A DNA stretch of 64,000 nucleotides from Amycolatopsis benzoatilytica AK 16/65 (lineage in GTDB: Bacteria; Actinomycetota; Actinomycetes; Mycobacteriales; Pseudonocardiaceae), in assembly GCF_000383915.1 (NCBI RefSeq), contig NZ_KB912942.1, positions 8,140,470 through 8,204,469 of the forward strand, read 5' to 3'. A model generated the notes under the pieces. The model did not search any database and had not been told where the DNA came from. It saw only the letters and a program-made list of their open reading frames with translations. Shown in pieces: positions 33,125-41,789 of the stretch (positions are counted from its first letter, which is position 1; each line of letters opens with the position of its first letter). The position numbers were made by a program, and so were the translations under genes.

Positions 33125-35694
33125 CGCTCGACTCCTTCCGCGCGACGCGCTCGCTGCCCGGCGGTAGCCGCTTCTTCAGCCTTCCCGCCGCCGAAGCCGC
33201 GGGAGCGGGCCCGCTGAGCCGTCTGCCGCACGCCAGCCGCACCCTGGTGGAAAACCTGCTGCGCCACGAGAACGGCCGGACAGTTACCGCCGATCACATA
33301 CGCGCGCTGGCCGAACGGGACACCACCACCTCGATCCCCTTCCACCCAGAACGTGTTCTGCTGCAGGACGCCTCTGGCATCCCAGTGCTGGCCGACCTGG
33401 TCGCTTTGGCCGAACGCGCAGCCGAGCTCGGACTCGACCCGGCCGCCGTCGCGCCCCGGCGGAGAATGGACCTGGTCGTCGACCACGCGCTGGAACTCGA
33501 CGCAGCCGGATCGGCACTGGCGGCCGGGCTGAACCTCGACCGCGAATACGACCGCCACGCCGATCGGTACCGGTTCCTGCGCTGGGCGCAGACCCGCTTC
33601 CCGGGCCTGCGTGTCGTGCCACCCGGCATCGGGATCTGCCATCAGCTCAACCTCGAGGTCTTGGCCGACGTGGTCACCGGCGGGCCGGTCGCCCGGTTCG
33701 ACTCCGTAGTCGGCACCGACAGCCACACCACCATGATCAACGCGTTGTCCGTGACCGGCTGGGGAGTCGGCGGCATCGAAGCGACCGCCGCCGCTCTCGG
33801 CGAGCCGATCCTGCTGCGGGTACCCGAAGTGGTCGGCGTCCGGCTGACCGGTGCCATTCGGTCGGGAGTGCTGGCGACCGACGTCGCACTGACCCTTGCC
33901 GCGGTGCTGCGGGCACACGGAGTCGTGCAGCGGATCGTGGAATTCCACGGGCCGGGCCTTGCCGCGTTGCCGGTTCCGGACCGCGCCACGATCGCGAACA
34001 TGGCACCCGAGTACGGCGCGACCATGGCCTATTTCCCCGTGGACGCCCGGACACTCGACTACCTGGGTCGCACCGGCCGCCCGGCGGGCGAGATCCGCGC
34101 CTACCTCGCGGCGCAAGGGATACTGTCCGGAATCGAGCCCGACTACGATGATCTGATCGAGCTGGACCTGACCACAGTGGACCGGACCCTGTCCGGTCCC
34201 TCGCGGCCGCACGAGACCCTTCATCCAGGCGACCTGCGCCGGCCGACGACGGCACGCCGTCCTGGAGAACTGTCCGAGGGCGACGTGGTGATCGCCGCGA
34301 TCACGAGTTGCACCAACACCTCCAACCCGCGAGCAATGGCCGCCGCCGGTCTGCTGGCCCGCAACGCGGTAGCTCGCGGACTCACCGTCGCGCCGTGGAC
34401 CAAGACCTCACTGACTCCAGGCTCGCGAGCGACCGCGGAGTTGTTGCGCACCAGCGGGCTGCAGTCCGCGTTGGACAAGCTGGGTTTCCAGGTCGCCGGG
34501 TATGGCTGCGGGACCTGCATGGGCAACTCCGGCCCGCTCCGGGACGATCTGGTCCGGCAGATCCGTGCGCGCGGCCTCTCCGTTGCGGCCGTGCTGTCGG
34601 GAAACCGGAACTTCCCCGGCCGCATCCACACCGACGTGACCCACTCCTACCTGGCTTCACCACCGCTTGTCGTCGCGTTCGCCCTCGCCGGGCGCACCAC
34701 GATCGACCTCGACTGCGACCCGCTCGGCACCGGCCGGGACGGCAAGCCCGTACTACTGGAAGACATCTGGCCCTCCGAAACGGAAATCGACGCGACCGTC
34801 ACGGCTGCCGAGCACCGGTCGCCGGGCCGCGGTGCGTCCCTGCCGATGACGACGGATCGCTGGCAGCAACTTCCATTCCCCGCAGGCGCAAGTTACGCAT
34901 GGGACGAGCAGGAAACCGGGCTGATCCGGCGTCCCCCGTTCGCCGACGCCGCGGCATGCGAACCCCTTCACTCGGGAAACATCACCGGAGCCCGGCCGCT
35001 GCTGGTCCTCGGCGACGACGTCACCACCGACCACATCTCCCCGGTCGGGCGCATCCAGCCCGGCTCGGCAGCCGGCCAATGGCTCACCGAACGAGGCGTC
35101 GCACCGGAAGAACTCGGCAGCTACAGCGCCCGGCGGCTTAACCACGAAGCGATGCTGCGGGGCGGCTTCGCTAACCCTCGGCTGCGCAACAAACTCGCGG
35201 AGGGCAGGGAGGGCGGCTGGACGCGCCTGCTACCGGACGGCGACATCATGCCGGTTCACGCCGCAGCGGCCGCATACGCGCGGCGCGGCACGCCGGTGGT
35301 CATCGTCGCCGGGCGCTCCTACGGCGTCGGCTCCGCCCGTGACTGGGCCGCGAAAGTCACCCGCCTGCTCGGCGTGCAAGCCGTACTCGCTCAAAGCTTC
35401 GAACGCATCCACCGCACCAACCTCGTCGCACTGGGCGTACTGCCCGTCGAGTGCCCCGCGCTGGGCGGATTCGACGCCGACGGAACCGAGGAGTTCGACA
35501 TCCTTGGCCTGGACGTCGGGCCCGCTGTCCAGGCACCGCTGACCGTCATCGCACGCCGAGGTGAACGGGTCGTGTTCGAACAGGCCGCGCTCGCCCGCAT
35601 CGACACCGAGGTCGAGCAGACCTGGATGCGCGCGGGCGGCCTGCTGCCCCGGCTCCTGGCCGCCCCGGCTCCAGTGGCCAACCAATCCCGATAG
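33121..35694 (+). CDS. Aconitase/IRP1 (AcnA)-family hydratase
   Basis: 857 residues from a GTG at 33121 overlapping the lyase stop (GTGA). The 4Fe-4S cluster Cys ligands are visible: one in AAITSCTNTSNPRAM and two in GYGCGTCMGNSGPL. Other AcnA blocks are DSVVGTDSHTTMINALSVTG, WGVGGIEATAAALGEP, LSGNRNFPGRIH, VLGDDVTTDHISPVGRI and the swivel-domain RSYGVGSARDWAAKVTRLLG. Actinobacterial housekeeping AcnA is usually around 900-940 residues, so this is a shorter paralogue. It isomerises or hydrates a tricarboxylate (cis-aconitate, citrate, isocitrate or a homologue). Its place in the operon points to a dedicated catabolic role rather than the TCA cycle. Confidence 0.9.
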   Translation: MTLDSFRATRSLPGGSRFFSLPAAEAAGAGPLSRLPHASRTLVENLLRHENGRTVTADHIRALAERDTTTSIPFHPERVLLQDASGIPVLADLVALAERAAELGLDPAAVAPRRRMDLVVDHALELDAAGSALAAGLNLDREYDRHADRYRFLRWAQTRFPGLRVVPPGIGICHQLNLEVLADVVTGGPVARFDSVVGTDSHTTMINALSVTGWGVGGIEATAAALGEPILLRVPEVVGVRLTGAIRSGVLATDVALTLAAVLRAHGVVQRIVEFHGPGLAALPVPDRATIANMAPEYGATMAYFPVDARTLDYLGRTGRPAGEIRAYLAAQGILSGIEPDYDDLIELDLTTVDRTLSGPSRPHETLHPGDLRRPTTARRPGELSEGDVVIAAITSCTNTSNPRAMAAAGLLARNAVARGLTVAPWTKTSLTPGSRATAELLRTSGLQSALDKLGFQVAGYGCGTCMGNSGPLRDDLVRQIRARGLSVAAVLSGNRNFPGRIHTDVTHSYLASPPLVVAFALAGRTTIDLDCDPLGTGRDGKPVLLEDIWPSETEIDATVTAAEHRSPGRGASLPMTTDRWQQLPFPAGASYAWDEQETGLIRRPPFADAAACEPLHSGNITGARPLLVLGDDVTTDHISPVGRIQPGSAAGQWLTERGVAPEELGSYSARRLNHEAMLRGGFANPRLRNKLAEGREGGWTRLLPDGDIMPVHAAAAAYARRGTPVVIVAGRSYGVGSARDWAAKVTRLLGVQAVLAQSFERIHRTNLVALGVLPVECPALGGFDADGTEEFDILGLDVGPAVQAPLTVIARRGERVVFEQAALARIDTEVEQTWMRAGGLLPRLLAAPAPVANQSR

Positions 35695-35713
35695 CTACGA
35701 AAGGACCCCGGTC

Positions 35714-35998
35714 ATGCAGTTCCTGGTTCTCAGCCGCAGGTACACCGAGCGGTACGAGGACGCCGAGTTCGACGCCGTCATCCCCGACGAAACCCGACGT
35801 GTGCGTCAGCTCTATGCCGCCGGAGTGGTGCGCCAGATCTGGCTGCGCGACGACATCCCTGGAGCCTGCTTCGTCATCGAAGCTCCAGACGAACAGGCCG
35901 CGCGATCCACGGTCGACGCGTTGCCGATGGCCCAGTCCGGCCTGTCCGAGTTCACCGTCATCCCACTGCTCCCATACCGGGGATTCGGACCCCGCTGA
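35714..35998 (+). CDS. Muconolactone isomerase-like (MIase/YCII fold) protein
   Basis: 94 residues from an ATG at 35714, with GAAAGGA about ten bases upstream. MQFLVLSRRYTERYED, RQLYAAGVVRQIWLRDDIPG and GLSEFTVIPLLPYRGF follow the plan of muconolactone delta-isomerase and related dimeric alpha/beta barrels. It follows the aconitase-like gene by 19 bp and is the last gene before the hairpin at 36011. No other ortho-cleavage genes are present, so muconolactone is not its likely substrate. It may isomerise a double bond in an aconitate-like intermediate; this is speculative. Confidence 0.7.
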   Translation: MQFLVLSRRYTERYEDAEFDAVIPDETRRVRQLYAAGVVRQIWLRDDIPGACFVIEAPDEQAARSTVDALPMAQSGLSEFTVIPLLPYRGFGPR

Positions 35999-36010
35999 AC
36001 ACCGACGAGA

Positions 36011-36042
36011 ACATCGCTCGCGCCACCCGGCGCGAGCGATGT
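36011..36042. terminator. Strong hairpin terminator of the catabolic operon
   Basis: ACATCGCTCGCGCC (36011-36024) and GGCGCGAGCGATGT (36029-36042) pair perfectly over 14 bp with the loop ACCC. It begins 12 bases after the stop of the muconolactone-isomerase-like gene. There is no T run, as is usual in high-GC actinobacteria. The following 259 bp (36043-36301) contain no gene I can support. Confidence 0.8.
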
Positions 36043-36301
36043 CAGTGTCGCCGCCCCTTTCTCCGAACAGGCAACACTCGCCCGTGGTTGGCTCGATGAA
36101 CTACCACCGCGCGCCGGCCGTCATCCGGTCCGACGTCCGCGAGCACCACGCGAGACCCGGACAGCCCAGCTCTGCGGACTCTCGCTTGCCAGCACCGGTC
36201 CTTGCGCTCACCACCGTTGAGGAGGATGCGCTCGCCGGGCCATCCGTTGGCCTGCGCCCCGGCGTCTCCTATACCGTCCGCAGCCACTCGGCAACGGCGG
36301 G

Positions 36302-36661
36302 CTAATCGGCGTCCGTGAGGCCATGCCGGGGGGTCGACGCGGTGTAGTAGCGCAGGTGCCCGGTGGTGTGCCCGCACCCATTCCCGATCGGTGCCGGTGA
36401 TCTCATCGTCAACCCAGATGAATGGACGTCCAGCCGCCCAGTCGACCACCGGCAACTGCGGAAGGCCCAGTCGCGGCGACAGGCACTCGTTCGCCGCGGC
36501 GGCCCATGTGGTGGACCAGACCAGGTCGCAGGGCAACGTGGCCAGACGGGGACCATGCCCGGGGTCGAGCCTGGCTAGGAGGGGGTTCGAGCTGGGGGTA
36601 ACGGGATGAGCGGCCCGTCGACGTCGAGAAAGAGCAGCGGCCGTTGCCGGGAGCCTGTCAC
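36302..36661 (-). pseudogene. Relic of a HAD-like phosphatase
   Basis: Read from a GTG at 36661 the minus strand gives RPLLFLDVDGPLIPLPP, the HAD motif I with both Asp residues. A second frame then gives LLARLDPGHGPRLATLPCDL followed by VWSTTWAAAANECLSPRLGL and AAGRPFIWVDDEITGTDREW (motifs II-III region), and a third frame ends RHGLTDAD. Compared with intact actinobacterial relatives, material is missing after motif I and again at the PVVDW position. Two frame changes plus two deletions show a dead gene. It could once have been about 180 residues. Confidence 0.75.
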
Positions 36662-36843
36662 AACAGCACGATAGCCGCCGATCTTGGGGCAGTGTCTTTG
36701 TGCGTGTTGATTATGCGGACTAGCCCGAGTCCGCCAGCACCGCACGTCGGCACCGTGGCAACCTTCCAAGTTCGCCCGGACGGGACACGAATCGCCAACG
36801 AGTGGCCCTGTGCATGGGGGAGGGTGTCCGCGAAACTGCTGTG

Positions 36844-37611
36844 ATGGTCTCCGAATACGCCCAGAGCGACCAATTCCGCGGCGCTCGCATCCACCTGTGC
36901 GACCTTGCCGGCCTTGAGATCCGCGATTGCGAAGTGAACGGCCTGAAGATCGTCGACTGTTACGGCAGCGACATCTACCTCGGCGGCGTTTTCGAGCGCG
37001 TCGTCGTCAACGACGTCGATGTGACCGCCTATGTCGAGGCCGAGCTCGACCGCCAGCACCCCGCACGGGCGCTGGCGCGGGATGCGGTTTCTCCCGAGGA
37101 CTACCAGGCTGCGTGGCACGCCATCGAGACCTTATGGGCCGAGACGCTCGGCCGGGCGAGGCTGCTGCCTGCTGCCAAACTGCACGAGCGGGTGGACGAC
37201 GAGTGGTCCTTCGTCGAGACACAACGGCATCTGCTGTTCGCGTGCGATGCCTGGCTCGGGAACGCCGTGCTTGAGGAGGAAGCGCCCTATCACCCGCTGG
37301 GCTTCCCTGCCGGAGGGATGCCGCCCGACGCCGCGGCGAAGCTCGGACTCGTCCTGGAGGCCAGCCCGACACTTGAGGAGGTACTCGCGCCGCGGCTCGC
37401 TCGCATGGCCGCGATGCGACGGGTCATCGACGAGCTGACCGCCGCCGAGCTCGACCGGGTGTGTGGTCGCAAGCCCGCAGAGCCGTATCCGGACCAGGAG
37501 TACGTCGTGCGCCGCTGCCTCAAAGTAGTGCTGAAAGAAGAAGCCGAGCACCATCGTTACGCGGTGCGCGACCTCGCCGTGCTCGAGGCAGGTCTGCCTG
37601 AACTGCGGTAG
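36844..37611 (+). CDS. DinB-family protein with N-terminal pentapeptide-like repeats
   Basis: 255 residues from the ATG at 36844 (GTG at 36841 and ATG at 36802 are alternatives). Residues 8-58 (FRGARIHLCDLAGLEIRDC, LKIVDCYGSDIYLGGVFERV) follow a five-residue periodicity like a short right-handed beta-helix. From about 90 on, the four-helix DinB/YfiT-like domain is visible: WHAIETLWAETLGRARLLPA, DDEWSFVETQRHLLFACDAW with one metal-type His, and EAEHHRYAVRDLAVLE with further His residues. DinB-like proteins bind divalent metal and some act as thiol-dependent transferases. Codon 97 is TTA (37132-37134), the only one I noticed in the window's genes, which suggests bldA-type control. Confidence 0.8.
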   Translation: MVSEYAQSDQFRGARIHLCDLAGLEIRDCEVNGLKIVDCYGSDIYLGGVFERVVVNDVDVTAYVEAELDRQHPARALARDAVSPEDYQAAWHAIETLWAETLGRARLLPAAKLHERVDDEWSFVETQRHLLFACDAWLGNAVLEEEAPYHPLGFPAGGMPPDAAAKLGLVLEASPTLEEVLAPRLARMAAMRRVIDELTAAELDRVCGRKPAEPYPDQEYVVRRCLKVVLKEEAEHHRYAVRDLAVLEAGLPELR

Positions 37612-37619
37612 TCCCGGCG

Positions 37620-37647
37620 TTGACAACGGGCGAGCGGCTGGCAGGCT
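37620..37647 (+). promoter_or_regulatory. Promoter of the epimerase-like gene, leaderless
   Basis: TTGACA at 37620-37625 is a perfect -35 element. CAGGCT at 37642-37647 lies 16 bp later as a -10, and the ATG follows after six more bases. This fixes the start at 37654 and predicts an mRNA beginning at or next to the start codon. Confidence 0.6.
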
Positions 37648-37653
37648 CGGCTC

Positions 37654-38565
37654 ATGAAGATCTTGGTGGTGGGCGGCACTGGCCTGCTGGGCCAGCATGT
37701 GCTCCACGAGCTGCGGAGCCGCGGCCACGAGACGACTGCGGTGGCGCGTACGCAACGTGAGGGGGTCGACAGGGTTCTCGACGTCTCGAAGGCGTCTCGT
37801 GCCGAGCTGCGCGCGGCGCTCGACGGTCACGACGGCGTCGTCTTCGCAGGCGGGATGGACGACCGTGCGGTCGGCCGAGGGCCGGTCGAGCCTCGGTTGC
37901 GCGCGGGCAATGTCGCTCCCGTCGCCGCGTTGCTGGAAGCTGCGCGGGAAGCAGGCTGTACGCGAGCCGCGGTGCTCGGCTCGTACTACACGCACTTCGA
38001 CCGCGTACACCCTGAGTGGGGGTTGGCGGCGAAGCATCCGTACGTGCGCAGCCGACTCGAGCAGGCCCGCGTCGCGCGCGAGACCGCGGGACCGGAGCTG
38101 CCGGTCGCGATGATCGAAGTGCCGTTCGTGTTCGGAGTCGCGGACGACCGGGTGCCGCAGTGGTCGGTGCCGATCGTGAAGTGGGTCCGGTCGAGTTCGC
38201 CGCTCTTCGCGCCGCCGGGCGGCACTGCCGCGACGAGCGCGCGCGGCGTCGGCGTCGCGACGGTGGACGCGCTGGAGGAGGCGTCGGGCGCGGACATCCC
38301 GGTAGCGCAGGAGAACCTGCGATGGGACGACATGTTCACCCGGCTGGCGACCGCGGCTGGACGCCCCCGCCGGGTGCGGACCATGCCGTCCGGCCCGGTG
38401 CGCGGGGCGTTCAAGATCGGGGGATTGCTCAACGGGCTCACCGGCAAACAGCCGGGGCTGACCGTGCAGCACTTGGACGACCTGCTGCTGCGGGAGCTGT
38501 ACGTGGACCCAACGCATCCCGGTCCGGTCGACGACGCGATCCGGGAAACCGCCACTGCCCGCTAA
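37654..38565 (+). CDS. NAD(P)-dependent epimerase/dehydratase-like protein (extended SDR)
   Basis: 303 residues. The N-terminus MKILVVGGTGLLGQHVLHEL is the GxxGxxG Rossmann motif of extended or atypical SDRs. The middle has VLGSYYTHFDRVHPEWGLAA followed by KHPYVRSRLEQARVARETAG, where the YxxxR/K region resembles the active-site helix of NAD-dependent epimerases. The C-terminal part has MFTRLATAAGRPRRVRTMPS. The substrate is unknown. A TTGACA promoter (37620) drives it alone; it converges on the GAF-regulator gene, with the tandem repeat between them. Confidence 0.82.
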   Translation: MKILVVGGTGLLGQHVLHELRSRGHETTAVARTQREGVDRVLDVSKASRAELRAALDGHDGVVFAGGMDDRAVGRGPVEPRLRAGNVAPVAALLEAAREAGCTRAAVLGSYYTHFDRVHPEWGLAAKHPYVRSRLEQARVARETAGPELPVAMIEVPFVFGVADDRVPQWSVPIVKWVRSSSPLFAPPGGTAATSARGVGVATVDALEEASGADIPVAQENLRWDDMFTRLATAAGRPRRVRTMPSGPVRGAFKIGGLLNGLTGKQPGLTVQHLDDLLLRELYVDPTHPGPVDDAIRETATAR

Positions 38566-38571
38566 GGCCCT

Positions 38572-38682
38572 GCCCCAATGTGGCATTGGGTGCATGTGAC
38601 GCACCGAATGCCACATTGGGTGCATGTGACGCACCGAGTGCCACATTGGGTGCATGTGACGCACCGAATGTGGCATTGGGGC
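38572..38682. repeat. Tandem 30-bp repeat array between convergent genes
   Basis: Three units of exactly 30 bp occupy 38581-38610, 38611-38640 and 38641-38670. Each holds ATTGGGTGCATGTGACGCAC, in which GGTGC and GCACC form a small hairpin, and units differ only in TGG/CCA at the start and A/G near the end. The array is bounded by GCCCCAATG (38572) and CATTGGGGC (ending 38682), which are inverted copies, so the whole block is a large imperfect palindrome. It fills the gap between the stops at 38565 and 38687. Confidence 0.9.
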
Positions 38683-38686
38683 GGTC

Positions 38687-40159
38687 TCAGCCCAGCCTGC
38701 TCCGATGCGTCCGCACTGCCGCCAGCCGCGGATCCGACGGAGCCAGCGCGGCCGTCAGCGCGTCCACCACGGCCAGATCGTCGACCCCGCAGGAGGTTTC
38801 CCAGAACGCCCACAGCGTGTCCGCGTCCCCGCTGTTCAACGCGAGCTGCCGAACCTGTGCGCTGATCGACTCCCGTTCGTCCAGAATCGCTGGCGCCTCC
38901 GACTCCACCAGCAACGGACCCCGGAACGACCGCACCGCCGCCGCCGCGTCGCCGGCCCGCAAGGCGGCCTTGGCGCGCAAGAAATCCGCGTCGACCGTCG
39001 CTGCCAGCCGGTACGGCCGGGTCTGCAGGACGCCAGTGCCGAGCTGGGTCCGCAACCGGTGGATCTCGGCGCGCACCGTGACCGGATTCCCGGACTCGCC
39101 GTACAGCTGCAACGCCAGCTTCTCGGCCGACAGACCGCGCGGCTGAAGCGCCAGCAAGGTCAGCAATTCCGCGTGCCGCAGGGTGTACGGGACATCCCGT
39201 CCGTCCACAGTGGTCGATCCGGGGCCGTCGGTGAGGTATTCCAGCGACAGCTGTCGCCGGGGTGCCGAGCCGGCGGTGGCCAGGCGGAGCAGGAAGCCCT
39301 CGTCGAGCGGGTCGACAGTGGCGATCCGGCCGTCCGGCAGGGTGATCGTGCCGCCGCCCTTCCGTACCTCCACCGCGGACGGAAGGTTGCACGCTTCGGC
39401 GGCCAGCACCCGCCCGCCCGCGGACAACAGCGCGCCCGGCTGGCCTCGGAGGGACAGAAGGTGCGGCATGTTCGCCCGCCGGACCCTTTCGTCGCGCACC
39501 GCCAGCTGGGCCCGCAGCCGCCCCTCGGCGAGCTGTGCGGTGGCCGTGACCAGCGACAACATCGCCGGGTGGACGGTGCGCAAGGGGCCGCTGACGTCGA
39601 TCGAGCCGAGCAGGACGCCGGTGTCCGGGTCGCGGACCGGAGCCGCCGCGCAGGTCCAGGTGTGATAACGGCGGACAAGGTGCTCGGCCGAGTAGATCTG
39701 CACCGGCTTGCCGGTCGCGAGCGTGGTGCCCATCGCGTTCGTGCCGATCGCCTCTTCGCTCCAGCGGGTGCCCTCGGTGAGCGCGACGCGGTCCGCGCGC
39801 AGCAGCACGCCGCTCGCGCCCTCGCGCCAGAGGATCAGCCCGTTCGCGTCGGTCACGATCATCATGTGCTCGGCGTCGTCGGCGATGCTCACCAGCATCT
39901 CGCGCAGCAGCGGCAGCACCGGCGCGAGCGGATGCTCGGCGCGCAAGTCGGCGAGTTCGTCCGGCTCGCAGATAAGCGGGGCCTCGCCGGCGTCCGGGTC
40001 GACGTGCGCGGCCAGCGAACGTTCCCACGACGCGGAGATGACCGAGCGGGGCGAATGCGACGCCGAGGCCCCGGAGAGCACCGCCGCGCGGACGTCCTTG
40101 AGCAGCCGCGCGTACGACTCCGGGTCGCGCAGCAAGTCGGGCTCGGGCGTCTCTGCCAC
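38687..40159 (-). CDS. GAF-domain transcriptional regulator of the exaC operon (AcoR-like, no AAA+ domain)
   Basis: 490 residues from the GTG at 40159 (a start at 40207 is possible). Residues about 75-220 form a GAF domain like that of Aco[21 protein letters not shown], then [20 protein letters not shown] and the ligand-pocket region [16 protein letters not shown]. The sigma-54 activator ATPase is absent. A winged-helix segment near 345-395 ([40 protein letters not shown]) probably binds DNA. Proteins of this type sit opposite exaC/acoD-like aldehyde dehydrogenases. It probably senses an alcohol or aldehyde and switches on the divergent pair. Confidence 0.82.
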   Translation of the reverse strand: MAETPEPDLLRDPESYARLLKDVRAAVLSGASASHSPRSVISASWERSLAAHVDPDAGEAPLICEPDELADLRAEHPLAPVLPLLREMLVSIADDAEHMMIVTDANGLILWREGASGVLLRADRVALTEGTRWSEEAIGTNAMGTTLATGKPVQIYSAEHLVRRYHTWTCAAAPVRDPDTGVLLGSIDVSGPLRTVHPAMLSLVTATAQLAEGRLRAQLAVRDERVRRANMPHLLSLRGQPGALLSAGGRVLAAEACNLPSAVEVRKGGGTITLPDGRIATVDPLDEGFLLRLATAGSAPRRQLSLEYLTDGPGSTTVDGRDVPYTLRHAELLTLLALQPRGLSAEKLALQLYGESGNPVTVRAEIHRLRTQLGTGVLQTRPYRLAATVDADFLRAKAALRAGDAAAAVRSFRGPLLVESEAPAILDERESISAQVRQLALNSGDADTLWAFWETSCGVDDLAVVDALTAALAPSDPRLAAVRTHRSRLG

Positions 40160-40192
40160 GGAAATGAGAGTAGAGACCCTGGTCACGCGTCT

Positions 40193-40213
40193 GCAACGTC
40201 GGTGCAACGTTGC
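40193..40213. promoter_or_regulatory. Operator-like repeats in the exaC promoter
   Basis: TGCAACG occurs at 40192-40198 and again at 40203-40209. The second copy is part of the perfect 10-bp palindrome GCAACGTTGC (40204-40213). The repeats are 11 bp apart, one helical turn, in the 106-bp gap between the regulator and exaC. They are the best candidate sites for the GAF regulator. Confidence 0.5.
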
Positions 40214-40265
40214 CCGGCCTACGGTCGCTGCCGACCGTCACCGACCAGCAACGAGGCAGGGCAAG

Positions 40266-41789
40266 ATGGCCGTATACGCCGCACCGAACACCGACGGCTC
40301 CGTCGTCGACTACGAGACTCGCTACGACCACTACATCGGCGGCGAATACGTCGCGCCGGCGAGCGGGCAGTACTTCGAGAACCCGACGCCGGTGACCGGC
40401 AAGACCTTCACCGAGATCGCCCGTGGCACCTCGGCCGATGTGGACCGTGCGCTCGACGCCGCCGAGGGGGCGGCGCCGGCCTGGGGCCGCACGTCGCCGG
40501 AGGAACGCGCGAACATCCTGCTGAAGATCGCCGACCGGATGGAGCAGAACCTCGAGAAGATCGCGGTCGCCGAAGCCTGGGAGAACGGCAAGCCGGTCCG
40601 CGAGACGCTGGCCGCCGACATCCCGCTGGCCATCGACCACTTCCGCTACTTCGCCGGCGCCCTGCGCGCCCAGGAGGGCGGCATTTCGCAGATCGACGAG
40701 AACACCGTCGCCTACCACTTCCACGAGCCGCTCGGCGTCGTCGCCCAGATCATCCCGTGGAACTTCCCGCTGCTGATGGCGGTGTGGAAGCTGGCTCCGG
40801 CGCTGGCCGCGGGCAACGCGATCGTGCTCAAGCCGGCCGAGCAGACGCCGGCGTCGATCCACCTGCTGCTGTCGATCATCGGCGACCTGATCCCGCCGGG
40901 CGTGCTGAACGTCGTCAACGGATTCGGCGTGGAAGCGGGCAAACCGCTCGCCTCGAGCAACCGGGTGCGCAAGGTCGCGTTCACCGGCGAGACCACCACC
41001 GGCCGGCTGATCCTGCAGTACGCCAGCGAAAACATCATCCCGGTGACGGTGGAACTGGGCGGCAAGAGCCCGAACATCTTCTTCAACGACGTCGCCGCGC
41101 AGAACGACGCGTTCTACGACAAGGCGCAGGAGGGCTTCGCGCTCTTCGCGCTTAATCAGGGCGAGGTGTGCACCTGCCCGTCGCGCGCGCTGGTCCAGTC
41201 CGGCATCTACGAGAAGTTCCTCGGCGACGCGGTCGAGCGCGTGAAGAAGATCAAGCAGGGCAACCCGCTCGACACCGAGACGATGATCGGCGCGCAGGCG
41301 TCGAACGACCAGCTCGAAAAGATCCTTTCCTACATCGACATCGGCAAGCAGGAAGGCGCGAAGGTGCTCACCGGCGGCGGGCAAGCCGACCTGGGCGGCG
41401 ACCTCTCCGGCGGCTACTACGTGCAGCCGACGGTGTTCGAGGGCGACAACAAGATGCGCGTCTTCCAGGAGGAGATCTTCGGTCCGGTGGTGTCGGTCGC
41501 GAAGTTCGACGACTACGCCGACGCGCTCAAGATCGCCAACGACACGCTGTACGGACTCGGCGCCGGAGTCTGGTCCCGCGACGGCAACACCGCCTACCGG
41601 GCGGGCCGCGACATCCAGGCCGGCCGGGTGTGGGTGAACAACTACCACGCCTACCCGGCGCACGCGGCCTTCGGCGGCTACAAGGCGTCCGGCATCGGCC
41701 GCGAGACGCACAAGATGATGCTGGACCACTACCAGCAGACGAAGAACATGCTGGTGTCCTACTCGGACCAGGCGCTGGGCTTCTTCTGA
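40266..41789 (+). CDS. exaC: ExaC/AcoD-type NAD-dependent aldehyde dehydrogenase
   Basis: 507 residues from the ATG at 40266. ALDH hallmarks: [32 protein letters not shown], the base Glu in [13 protein letters not shown] (about 262) and the nucleophile in [13 protein letters not shown] (about 300), where the extra Cys after the catalytic Cys is typical of the ExaC/AcoD group. These enzymes oxidise acetaldehyde and other short aldehydes made from alcohols or acetoin. The start of the DUF779 gene overlaps its stop as TGATG. The GAF regulator is divergent. The symbol is by family likeness; aldB or acoD are used for the same group. Confidence 0.9.
   Translation: MAVYAAPNTDGSVVDYETRYDHYIGGEYVAPASGQYFENPTPVTGKTFTEIARGTSADVDRALDAAEGAAPAWGRTSPEERANILLKIADRMEQNLEKIAVAEAWENGKPVRETLAADIPLAIDHFRYFAGALRAQEGGISQIDENTVAYHFHEPLGVVAQIIPWNFPLLMAVWKLAPALAAGNAIVLKPAEQTPASIHLLLSIIGDLIPPGVLNVVNGFGVEAGKPLASSNRVRKVAFTGETTTGRLILQYASENIIPVTVELGGKSPNIFFNDVAAQNDAFYDKAQEGFALFALNQGEVCTCPSRALVQSGIYEKFLGDAVERVKKIKQGNPLDTETMIGAQASNDQLEKILSYIDIGKQEGAKVLTGGGQADLGGDLSGGYYVQPTVFEGDNKMRVFQEEIFGPVVSVAKFDDYADALKIANDTLYGLGAGVWSRDGNTAYRAGRDIQAGRVWVNNYHAYPAHAAFGGYKASGIGRETHKMMLDHYQQTKNMLVSYSDQALGFF

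Noticed and set aside
35714..35998. Beta-ketoadipate pathway gene (muconolactone isomerase)
   Set aside because: The fold matches, but no catechol dioxygenase or muconate cycloisomerase accompanies it; the operon is about tricarboxylate/CoA chemistry.
38581..38670. CRISPR array
   Set aside because: The 30-bp units are directly adjacent with no spacers, and no cas genes are present.
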